From Christensenellaceae bacterium (GTDB lineage Bacteria; Bacillota; Clostridia; Christensenellales; UBA1750), in NCBI GenBank assembly GCA_031287285.1, contig JAITTC010000025.1, forward strand, positions 1 through 5,334: a stretch of DNA of 5,334 nt. Direction: 5' to 3'. Shown in pieces: positions 1-5,246 of this stretch. Below the pieces are notes generated by a model. The model did not search any database. It saw nothing but the letters and a program-made list of their open reading frames with translations, and was not told the origin of the DNA. Each line of letters opens with the position of its first letter. Positions within the stretch are counted from its first letter, which is position 1. The position numbers were made by a program, and so were the translations under genes.

Positions 1-189
1 ATCGACGGGGAATCGAAGCAGCGCATGGCGGAGATCGGCCAAGGGAATCTCCACTGGGACGCGATCATTCGGGCGAGCGAGAAGGCAGGGGTAAAATGGG
101 TGCTGGTGGAGCAGGACGAGTGCCAAAGGCCCCCGATCGAAAGCCTGCGCCTGAGCCTTGAATTCTTAAACGGCAAGGGGATTTTTTAG
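1..189 (+). CDS. Sugar phosphate isomerase/epimerase-like protein, C-terminal part (5' end outside window)
   Basis: This frame is open from the first base to a TAG stop at 187-189 and gives 62 residues. The piece contains EIGQGNLHWDAII and, later, WVLVEQDECQ followed by PPIESLRLSLEFL. This order resembles the C-terminal end of the xylose-isomerase-like TIM-barrel family (AP endonuclease 2 fold; sugar phosphate isomerases/epimerases such as IolE/IolI relatives), where a G-x-G-x-x-x-W turn precedes the last barrel strand and that strand carries the Glu of V-E-Q-D. Members are usually about 250-300 residues and cytosolic, interconverting sugars, inositol derivatives or keto acids with a divalent metal. 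The substrate cannot be told from this fragment. The N-terminal four-fifths of the protein lies outside the window. The next gene starts two bases after the stop, so the two are probably co-transcribed. Confidence 0.8.
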   Translation: MDGESKQRMAEIGQGNLHWDAIIRASEKAGVKWVLVEQDECQRPPIESLRLSLEFLNGKGIF

Positions 190-191
190 CG

Positions 192-1106
192 ATGCACCAT
201 CGCACGAGAAGCGGGCTGGCTGCCGTCGGAATGCTGCTGGCCGCGTTGATTTGGGGCATCGCCTTCGTCATCGTGAAAAATACGGTCGATTTGGTGCCGC
301 CCTTTTATATGATGGCCCTGCGCTTTACCCTGGCGGGGGGCCTGATGGGGCTTTTCTTCATCAAGAAGATGGTTCGCCTGAAGCTAGAGGATTTAAAGGC
401 GGGGCTCCTGCTGGGCATCTTCCTGTTTGTGAGCTACGCGCTGCAAACGGTGGGGATTCGTTACACCACGGCCGGTAAAAATGCCTTTTTGACCACGCTT
501 TATGTGGTTTTGGCCCCGTTTTTGCACTGGATGATCGAAAAGGTGAGGCCAGGGCGGAAGGTCATCGTCGCGGCTGGCCTTGCGCTCGTTGGGATCGGGC
601 TGCTTTCGCTGAATGGGGATCTAAGCGTGAACCTGGGCGACGGCCTGACGATCGGCTGCGGGCTGACCTTCGCCGTGCATCTCGTATTGGTGGCGCGCTA
701 TGCTAGGCGGCATGACCCGCTGGTGATGACGGTTTTGCAGCTTTGCGTTGCCGCGCTGCTTTCGTGGGCCGTGGCGCCCTTTGCGGAAGGGGGCTTCCCC
801 ATGGGCGCCTTTGAGCCTGAGGCGCTGGGCGGCTTGCTCTACCTTGGGGTGCTCAGCACCATGGTGGCCTTCGCGCTGCAAAACATCGGGCAAAAATACG
901 TCGAACCCTCGGTGGCCGCGATCCTTCTTTCGTGCGAGTCGCTCTTTGGGGTGCTGAGCTCCGCCCTTTTTTTGCACGAGCGGATGAGCGGCAGGATGAT
1001 CGCCGGCTGCGCGCTGCTGTTTTTTGCGATTTTGCTGGTGGAGGCCAAGCTGCCTTTTGGGCGTGAAAAACCGGCCGCGAAGGGGCCTGAAGGGAGCGGG
1101 AATTGA
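192..1106 (+). CDS. EamA/DMT-superfamily membrane transporter
   Basis: The 304-residue product is a typical drug/metabolite transporter of the 10-TMS EamA type, a polytopic inner-membrane permease or exporter of small metabolites. Hydrophobic segments lie at about 8-29, 36-57, 69-88, 96-114, 122-141, 150-169, 178-197, 211-230, 240-261 and 267-285, forming two EamA repeats (about 13-141 and 150-285). Family signatures are AALIWGIAF at 17-25, the LRFTLAG helix at 43-49, and the second-repeat pattern ESLFGVLSSALFLHERMS at 249-266, where E249 and E263 are the usual conserved acids. The C-terminus is a short basic, Gly/Pro-rich cytosolic tail. The ATG follows the previous stop by two bases; the purine run AAGGGG at 175-180 inside the upstream gene is a plausible but somewhat distant ribosome site (11-base gap). 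Length is normal and the frame is intact. The substrate is unknown; DMT proteins cannot be assigned substrates from sequence alone. No U-tract terminator follows on this strand, so some readthrough towards rpoB is possible. Confidence 0.9.
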   Translation: MHHRTRSGLAAVGMLLAALIWGIAFVIVKNTVDLVPPFYMMALRFTLAGGLMGLFFIKKMVRLKLEDLKAGLLLGIFLFVSYALQTVGIRYTTAGKNAFLTTLYVVLAPFLHWMIEKVRPGRKVIVAAGLALVGIGLLSLNGDLSVNLGDGLTIGCGLTFAVHLVLVARYARRHDPLVMTVLQLCVAALLSWAVAPFAEGGFPMGAFEPEALGGLLYLGVLSTMVAFALQNIGQKYVEPSVAAILLSCESLFGVLSSALFLHERMSGRMIAGCALLFFAILLVEAKLPFGREKPAAKGPEGSGN

Positions 1107-1148
1107 GCGCGATGTAAAATTTGGGGGCGCCTTCGTTTGTTTTTGATT

Positions 1149-1179
1149 AAAAAAGGCGTTTGGTCGTTGACCAAACGCC
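1149..1179 (-). terminator. Perfect 11-bp hairpin with U6 tract, reading leftwards
   Basis: Positions 1155-1165 (GGCGTTTGGTC) and 1169-1179 (GACCAAACGCC) are exact reverse complements around a three-base GTT loop. Six A residues at 1149-1154 lie to the left, so on the minus strand the hairpin is followed directly by TTTTTT, the classical intrinsic terminator arrangement. On the + strand the right arm is followed by AAAGGC, with no T run, so it is not a good terminator for the transporter gene. No minus-strand protein gene lies to the right for it to serve, which is one reason to propose a short minus-strand RNA. The dyad also contains the -35 box of the rpoB promoter and could instead, or in addition, be a repressor operator. 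Confidence 0.6.
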
Positions 1180-1195
1180 AAAGGCATGATAAAAT
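1167..1195 (+). promoter_or_regulatory. Probable sigma-A promoter of rpoBC
   Basis: TTGACC at 1167-1172 (five of six to TTGACA) and TAAAAT at 1190-1195 (five of six to TATAAT) are separated by 17 bases. TG at 1187-1188 gives an extended -10 element (TG-n-TAAAAT). Transcription would begin at about 1202 and run to rpoB about 250 bases away. The -35 box lies across the loop and right arm of the perfect dyad at 1155-1179, so any protein binding that dyad would cover the -35 region. This is the best promoter match on the + strand that I found in the interval. Confidence 0.65.
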
Positions 1196-1199
1196 ACTA

Positions 1200-1237
1200 T
1201 TCTGCATATTGTGGGTATTTGCCCTCATTATGCGGAA
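1200..1237 (+). promoter_or_regulatory. Imperfect inverted repeat at the 5' end of the rpoB leader
   Basis: Bases 1200-1208 (TTCTGCATA) pair with 1229-1237 (TATGCGGAA) with one G-U wobble, and GGG 1213-1215 can pair with CCC 1222-1224 inside the loop. In the + transcript this stem would form almost at the first base after the predicted start near 1202, where it could stabilise the mRNA or be a binding site. On the opposite strand the wobble becomes a C-A mismatch, so the fold is slightly better in the rpoB direction. Confidence 0.4.
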
Positions 1238-1240
1238 GGA

Positions 1241-1256
1241 GGCCTTTTAAAAGGCC
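1241..1256. repeat. Perfect 16-bp palindrome GGCCTTTTAAAAGGCC
   Basis: GGCCTTTT is followed directly by its reverse complement AAAAGGCC. With no loop, a real hairpin would leave about four bases unpaired (stem GGCCTT/AAGGCC). It overlaps by two bases an AAGGAGG sequence at 1236-1242, a perfect Shine-Dalgarno match with no start codon at a usable distance. It could be a protein-binding dyad, a leader stem that hides the AAGGAGG, or the 5' hairpin of the candidate minus-strand RNA. Confidence 0.6.
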
Positions 1257-1262
1257 AAATAT

Positions 1263-1291
1263 ATTGTACAACGAATAGTCGGCCGATGCAA
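1263..1291 (-). promoter_or_regulatory. Promoter-like pair on the minus strand
   Basis: On the minus strand TTGCAT (1291-1286) is a weak -35 and TACAAT (1268-1263) a strong -10, five of six to TATAAT, with a 17-base spacer. A start seven bases beyond the -10 falls at about 1256, exactly the edge of the palindrome 1241-1256. It would drive the candidate antisense RNA that ends at the leftward terminator. Confidence 0.4.
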
Positions 1292-1320
1292 TGGGAAACC
1301 TAGGGCGCAATGAGCTTACC

Positions 1321-1346
1321 AGAAATTGGCGCAAGAAATCGGCGCG
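1321..1346 (+). repeat. Tandem 13-bp imperfect direct repeat in the rpoB leader
   Basis: AGAAATTGGCGCA (1321-1333) is followed directly by AGAAATCGGCGCG (1334-1346); 11 of 13 bases agree. It does not correspond to a known leader element that I recognise and could be a small slippage duplication. Confidence 0.5.
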
Positions 1347-1378
1347 GCTGTTTTGCTGCAGGCGAAGGGGACCGGAAT

Positions 1379-1411
1379 CCTTGCGCGCCCTCGGGGTGCG
1401 CAAGGGGTTTT
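1379..1411 (+). terminator. Attenuator-like hairpin just upstream of rpoB
   Basis: CCTTGCGC (1379-1386) pairs exactly with GCGCAAGG (1398-1405), and the stem extends inward by one G-U and three C-G pairs (1387-1390 with 1394-1397) to a TCG loop, about 12 bp in all. GG and then TTTT (1408-1411) follow. This is a strong GC stem with a short U tract on the coding strand, placed 44 bases before the rpoB start, so it may be a partial terminator (attenuator) in the leader. A competing small hairpin can form from AGGGG at 1403-1407 with CCCCT at 1416-1420, sharing three bases of the stem's 3' arm. The short U run makes efficient termination uncertain; it could also be only a structured or processing element. 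Confidence 0.45.
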
Positions 1412-1435
1412 GACGCCCCTAAAGCGGACTTGAAC

Positions 1436-1443
1436 GGAGAGGT
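1436..1443 (+). promoter_or_regulatory. Ribosome binding site of rpoB
   Basis: GGAGAGGT at 1436-1443 is the only Shine-Dalgarno-like run near the start. It lies 12 bases before ATG 1456 and directly abuts GTG 1444 (GGAG core four bases away). The distance is long for the ATG and short for the GTG, so it does not settle the start on its own. Confidence 0.5.
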
Positions 1444-1455
1444 GTGAGCGCAAAC

Positions 1456-4400
1456 ATGGCCCATCAGGTATTGGTTCATCCCGAGCTCAAGGGCAAGCGG
1501 ACGAGAATGAGCTTTGCCAAGATCAAAGAGGCGCTGGAGATGCCGGATTTGATCGAGGTGCAGAAGAATTCCTATCGTCGCTTCCTCGAGGAGGATCTGC
1601 GCGAGGTTTTGAACGACGTATCGCCAATCACTGACTTTTCCGAAAACCTTCAGCTTGAATTCACCGATTATTCCCTTGACGACACCCCAAAATACTCGGT
1701 TGAAAAGTGCAAGGAGCGCGACGCGACCTATTCCGCCGCCCTGCGCATGGGCGTGCGGCTGATCAACCGCGAAACCGGCGAAATCAAGGAATCCGAGGTC
1801 TTCATGGGGGACTTCCCCCTGATGACCGACTCCGGCACCTTCATCATCAACGGCGCGGAGCGCGTCATCGTATCCCAGCTCGTGCGCTCGCCCGGCGTCT
1901 ATTACGCAAGGAGCATCGACAAGGCGGGGAAGCCCCTCTTTGCCACAACGGTCATCCCCGGGCGCGGCGCCTGGCTTGAATACGAGAGCGATTCCAACGA
2001 CGTTTTGTGGGTGCGGGTAGACCGCACGCGCAAGGTGCCGCTGACGGTCATTCTGCGCGCTTTTGGCTACGGCACCAACGCCCAGATCACCGAGCTTTTG
2101 GGCGAGCACGAGTGCCTGGAGGCGACCTTTGCCAAGGACGCAGCCAGCTCCGTAGACACGGGCATGGTCGAGATCTACAAGCGCTTGCGCCCCGGCGAGC
2201 CGCCCACGGTGGATTCCGCGACGAGCCTGATCAATTCGCTGTTTTTCGACCCCAAGCGCTATGATCTGGCGCGCGTGGGCCGCTATAAGTTCAACAAGAA
2301 GCTGGCGCTGGCCACTCGCATTGCGGGCTTCATCGCATCGCGCGACATAACGAGCCCCATCAGCGGCGAGGTCTTGGCGCACGCGGGAGACACCCTCGTG
2401 CGCGACCTGGCGCAGAAGATCCAAAATGCCGGCGTGAACGAGGTCTATCTTAGCATAAACGGCAAGGAATTAAAGGTTTTAGGCAATTATTTTGCCTTTG
2501 CAGACGATCTTCTGCCCTTTGACCCCAAGGAAGTGGGAATCAGCGAGATGGCGTACCTGCCGACGCTGAGGAAGCTCATCGACGAAAATCCGGACGAAGA
2601 CGAGCTCCGCGCCGCGATCAAGGCAAACCTTGACCACCTCGCCCCCAAGCACATCCTGGTGGAGGACGTCGTGGCCTCGGTGAGCTACCTGCTGGGCTTG
2701 AGCTACGGCGTTGGCCATGAAGACGACATCGACCACCTGGGCAACCGCCGCCTGCGCTCGGTTGGCGAGCTCTTGCAAAACCAGATCCGCATCGGCCTTT
2801 CGCGCCTGGAGCGCGTGGTGCGCGAGCGCATGGCCGTGCGCGACATGGAGGTCGTCACCCCGCAGTCCCTCATCAATATTCGCCCCGTTTCGGGCGCGAT
2901 CAAGGAGTTTTTCGGCTCTTCGCAGCTCTCGCAGTTCCTCGACCAGCCAAACCCCCTGGCGGAGCTTACGCATAAGCGCAGGGCATCCGCCCTGGGCCCT
3001 GGCGGCCTGAACCGCGAGCGCGCCTCGATGGACGTGCGCGACGTACACTCCTCGCACTACTCCCGCATGTGCCCCATCGAGACGCCGGAAGGCCCGAATA
3101 TCGGCCTGATCGGCTCCCTGGCGACCTATGCGCGCATCAACGAGTACGGCTTCATCGAGGCGCCGTACCGCAGGGTCGATAAGGCGAGCCATCGGGTGAC
3201 CGATGAGGTCGTCTACATGACCGCAGACGAAGAAGAAAACTACATCCTCGCCCAGGCCAACGAAGGGCTCGACGAAAATGGCTGGTTTATCTCTGAAATG
3301 GTGACTGCCAGGCAGAGGGAAGACATTAACCAGTTCCCCCGCGAGAGCATTGACTTCATGGATGTGAGCCCAAGGCAGCTCGTATCCGTCGCCTCGGCGA
3401 TGATCCCCTTTCTCGAAAACGACGACGCAAACCGCGCCCTGATGGGCGCCAACATGCAGCGCCAGGCCGTGCCGCTCCTCGTGCCCGAGGCCCCGATCGT
3501 GGGCACCGGCATGGAGTACAAGGCGGCGCGCGACTCGGGCGTGGTGATCCTTGCGCGGGAGGCCGGCGTGGTGGTCAAGGTCTCGGCCGACCAGATCGTG
3601 GTCGAAGACGACCTGCGCCACAAGGACGAATACCACCTCATCAAGTTCACCCGCTCGAACCAATCGACCTGCATCAACCAGCGGCCCATCGTGCAGCTTG
3701 GCGAAAGGGTTGAAAAGGGCCAGGTTTTGGCCGACGGCCACTCGACAGACATGGGCGAGATCGCCCTTGGCCGCAATATTCTGATGGCCTTCATGACCTG
3801 GGAGGGCTATAACTACGAAGACGCGATCTTGATCTCTGAAAAGCTGGTCAAAGAGGACGTTTTAACCTCGATCCACATGGAAGAGTATGAATCCGAGGCG
3901 CGCGACACCAAACTGGGCCCGGAAGAGATCACCGCCGACATTCCGAACGTCGGCGACGACGCGCTGAAGGACCTGGACGACCGCGGCATCATCCGCATCG
4001 GCGCGGAAGTGCGCGCCGGCGATATTCTGGTCGGCAAGGTGACGCCAAAGGGCGAGACCGAGCTCACGGCGGAAGAGCGCCTTCTGCGCGCGATCTTTGG
4101 CGAGAAGGCGCGCGAGGTGCGCGATACCTCGCTTCGCGTGCCGCACGGCGAATACGGCACCATCGTGGACGTGAAGGTGTTCACGCGCGAGAATAAGGAT
4201 GAGCTGCAGCCCGGCGTGAACATGATGGTGCGCGTCTACATCGCCCAGAAGAGGAAGATCTCGGTGGGCGACAAGATGGCGGGCCGCCACGGCAACAAGG
4301 GCGTTGTTTCGCGCATTTTGCCCGAGGAGGATATGCCCTTCCTGCCGGATGGCACCCCGCTTGAGATCGTTTTAAACCCCCTTGGCGTGCCCTCGCGCAT

Positions 4401-5184
4401 GAACATCGGCCAGGTGCTTGAAACCCACCTTGGCTACGCGGCGCGCGCGCTTGGCTGGCACATCGAAACGCCCGTTTTCGACGGCGCCAGCGAGGAAGAC
4501 ATTCAGAGCCTGCTCGAGCGCGCGGGCAAGAGAGCGGACGGCAAGTCAGTCCTCTATGACGGCCGCACGGGCGAGCAGTTCGAAAACCCCGTGACGGTTG
4601 GCTACATGTACATGCTCAAGCTCCACCACCTGGTCGACGATAAGATCCACGCGCGCTCGACGGGGCCGTACTCGCTGGTTACGCAGCAGCCCCTGGGCGG
4701 CAAGGCGCAGTTCGGCGGGCAGCGCTTTGGCGAAATGGAGGTATGGGCGCTGGAAGCCTATGGCGCCGCGCATACCCTGCAAGAGATCCTGACCGTTAAG
4801 TCAGACGATGTGGTGGGCCGCGTCAAGACCTACGAGGCCATAGTCAAGGGCGAAAACATTCCGGAGCCCGGCGTGCCCGAGTCCTTCAAGGTGCTGATTA
4901 AGGAATTGCAGTCCCTGGCCCTTGACGTAAAGGTTTTAACCGACGGCAAGGAGGAAATCGAGCTGCGCGAGAGCATCGACGACGAGGCGGACCGCCTCGG
5001 CCGCGAGGAAGAGCAGCCCGCCAGGGATATCGCGCTGGACGAAGAGCTCGACCTGGACGACGACGGCTTCAGCGATACGCTGCCTGACGACCTGGGCGAC
5101 GCCTTCATCGACGATATCGACGACCTTGGCGATGAAGAAGACGAGGACGACGATGAAACCGAAGACGAGGACGACGATCTTTAG
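1456..5184 (+). CDS. rpoB: DNA-directed RNA polymerase subunit beta
   Basis: Complete 1242-residue beta subunit of bacterial RNA polymerase, which with beta' forms the catalytic cleft and is the rifamycin target. ATG 1456 is chosen because MAHQV matches the usual Firmicute start; GTG 1444 would add four residues (MSAN). In order: the N-terminal lobe with KRTRMSFAKI (14-23) and SQLVRSPGVYY (140-150); DDIDHLGNRRLRSVGELLQNQ from 423; the rifampicin region 487-513, continuing into the ETPEGPNIGLIGS fork; WEGYNYEDAILIS from 782 with E788/D789; GDKMAGRHGNKG with lysines K940 and K948 (E. coli K1065 and K1073) at the active centre; and GGKAQFGGQRFGEMEVWALEAYGA from 1081, the conserved C-terminal part that contacts beta'. 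Motifs are intact and no frameshift is seen. The odd part is residues 1172-1242: 39 of 71 are Asp/Glu and only three are basic. rpoC follows 62 bases later, giving the standard rpoBC pair, while rplJL is missing upstream. Identity is certain; only the start is open. Confidence 0.98.
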   Translation: MAHQVLVHPELKGKRTRMSFAKIKEALEMPDLIEVQKNSYRRFLEEDLREVLNDVSPITDFSENLQLEFTDYSLDDTPKYSVEKCKERDATYSAALRMGVRLINRETGEIKESEVFMGDFPLMTDSGTFIINGAERVIVSQLVRSPGVYYARSIDKAGKPLFATTVIPGRGAWLEYESDSNDVLWVRVDRTRKVPLTVILRAFGYGTNAQITELLGEHECLEATFAKDAASSVDTGMVEIYKRLRPGEPPTVDSATSLINSLFFDPKRYDLARVGRYKFNKKLALATRIAGFIASRDITSPISGEVLAHAGDTLVRDLAQKIQNAGVNEVYLSINGKELKVLGNYFAFADDLLPFDPKEVGISEMAYLPTLRKLIDENPDEDELRAAIKANLDHLAPKHILVEDVVASVSYLLGLSYGVGHEDDIDHLGNRRLRSVGELLQNQIRIGLSRLERVVRERMAVRDMEVVTPQSLINIRPVSGAIKEFFGSSQLSQFLDQPNPLAELTHKRRASALGPGGLNRERASMDVRDVHSSHYSRMCPIETPEGPNIGLIGSLATYARINEYGFIEAPYRRVDKASHRVTDEVVYMTADEEENYILAQANEGLDENGWFISEMVTARQREDINQFPRESIDFMDVSPRQLVSVASAMIPFLENDDANRALMGANMQRQAVPLLVPEAPIVGTGMEYKAARDSGVVILAREAGVVVKVSADQIVVEDDLRHKDEYHLIKFTRSNQSTCINQRPIVQLGERVEKGQVLADGHSTDMGEIALGRNILMAFMTWEGYNYEDAILISEKLVKEDVLTSIHMEEYESEARDTKLGPEEITADIPNVGDDALKDLDDRGIIRIGAEVRAGDILVGKVTPKGETELTAEERLLRAIFGEKAREVRDTSLRVPHGEYGTIVDVKVFTRENKDELQPGVNMMVRVYIAQKRKISVGDKMAGRHGNKGVVSRILPEEDMPFLPDGTPLEIVLNPLGVPSRMNIGQVLETHLGYAARALGWHIETPVFDGASEEDIQSLLERAGKRADGKSVLYDGRTGEQFENPVTVGYMYMLKLHHLVDDKIHARSTGPYSLVTQQPLGGKAQFGGQRFGEMEVWALEAYGAAHTLQEILTVKSDDVVGRVKTYEAIVKGENIPEPGVPESFKVLIKELQSLALDVKVLTDGKEEIELRESIDDEADRLGREEEQPARDIALDEELDLDDDGFSDTLPDDLGDAFIDDIDDLGDEEDEDDDETEDEDDDL
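2914..2994 (+). other. rpoB: Rifampicin-resistance-determining region of rpoB
   Basis: Codons 487-513 correspond to E. coli 507-533 (offset 20). The main rifampicin contact or resistance positions are wild type: Q493 (E. coli Q513), D496 (D516), N499 (N519), H506 (H526), R509 (R529), S511 (S531) and L513 (L533). Differences from E. coli are L495 for M515, P498 for N518, A502 for S522, L504 for I524 and A510 for I530; most of these occur in other phyla. The sequence predicts a rifampicin-sensitive polymerase. Confidence 0.85.
5137..5178 (+). repeat. Direct repeat in the acidic-tail codons of rpoB
   Basis: The 18 bases at 5137-5154 (coding EDEDDD) recur exactly at 5161-5178 after a six-base spacer coding ET, so the period is 24 bases. 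The nucleotide match includes synonymous positions, which suggests a recent duplication or slippage rather than independent acidic codons. The repeat stays in frame and changes only tail length. Confidence 0.7.
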
Positions 5185-5190
5185 GCCTTT

Positions 5191-5209
5191 TGGGGCAAAA
5201 CCCCATTTT
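5191..5209 (+). terminator. Short hairpin with T4 between rpoB and rpoC
   Basis: TGGGG (5191-5195) pairs with CCCCA (5201-5205) around a CAAAA loop and is followed by TTTT (5206-5209), seven bases after the rpoB stop. The stem is only five pairs, so this is at most a weak or partial terminator; a processing or mRNA-stabilising role within the rpoBC transcript is equally possible. Full termination is unlikely because rpoC lacks an evident promoter of its own in the 37 bases that remain before it. Confidence 0.35.
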
Positions 5210-5231
5210 GGGCTTCCCGCTTTTGAGAGGC

Positions 5232-5238
5232 AAGGAGG
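5232..5238 (+). promoter_or_regulatory. Ribosome binding site of rpoC
   Basis: AAGGAGG at 5232-5238 is a full match to the anti-Shine-Dalgarno, with eight bases to the TTG at 5247. It decides that start, since no ATG or GTG lies nearby in the rpoC frame and the conserved MFELNNF begins exactly there. Confidence 0.85.
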
Positions 5239-5246
5239 AATAAGGC

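Larger units (their letters stand above)
1149..1256 (-). ncRNA. Candidate small antisense RNA in the rpoB leader
   Basis: Read on the minus strand, a promoter-like pair (TTGCAT, 17-base spacer, TACAAT) is followed seven bases later by the palindrome at 1256-1241, then an inverted repeat at 1237-1200, then a perfect hairpin with U6 ending near 1149. The predicted transcript is about 108 nt with three stem-loops in a row, the layout of many bacterial small RNAs. The first 55 or so bases would be complementary to the start of the rpoB leader, and the rest would cross the rpoB promoter. The stretch between the first two hairpins reads CCUCCUU, like the anti-Shine-Dalgarno of 16S rRNA, so binding to ribosome sites of other mRNAs is a second possibility. 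No known RNA family was recognised. The -35 match is only three of six, and the middle hairpin has one C-A mismatch on this strand, so this stays a candidate. Confidence 0.35.
1107..1455 (+). promoter_or_regulatory. Non-coding interval and rpoB leader
   Basis: This 349-base stretch has no convincing gene. It holds, in order: a T-rich segment (1136-1148), the A6 plus 11-bp dyad (1149-1179), a sigma-A-type promoter for rpoB (1167-1195), an imperfect inverted repeat (1200-1237), a 16-bp palindrome (1241-1256), a minus-strand promoter-like pair (1263-1291), a 13-bp tandem repeat (1321-1346), a GC-rich hairpin followed by TTTT (1379-1411) and the rpoB ribosome site. If transcription starts near 1202, the untranslated leader before rpoB is about 250 bases, long enough for leader-based control. 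I recognise no T-box, L10 leader or known riboswitch core in it. Confidence 0.7.

Noticed and set aside
1128..1158. Hairpin of CGCCTT (1128-1133) with AAGGCG (1153-1158) as a terminator for the transporter
   Set aside because: Only TTT follows the right arm, the loop is long, and it competes with the far stronger 11-bp stem at 1155-1179.
621..1228. Two minus-strand open frames (188 and 129 residues) opposite the transporter and the following gap
   Set aside because: They are shadows of the transporter gene with low-complexity basic composition. They also run through the leftward terminator, and no ribosome site supports them.
1230..1250. Six-codon leader peptide frame (MRKEAF) in the rpoB leader
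   Set aside because: It has no ribosome site in front of its ATG and no run of regulatory codons; the AAGGAGG lies inside the frame rather than before it.
1107..1455. Known leader elements: T-box, L10 leader or common riboswitches
   Set aside because: I could not find the T-box sequence or any aptamer core that I recognise; the hairpins present are simple stems.
1300..2424. 374-residue open frame on the minus strand opposite the leader and rpoB 5' end
   Set aside because: It overlaps the undoubted rpoB frame, has no recognisable domain, and its composition is that expected from the complement of GC-rich codons.
2479..3741. 420-residue open frame on the minus strand inside rpoB
   Set aside because: It is antisense to highly conserved rpoB sequence, rich in His, Arg, Ala and Val as complement frames are, and shows no domain. 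Length alone is not evidence at this GC content.
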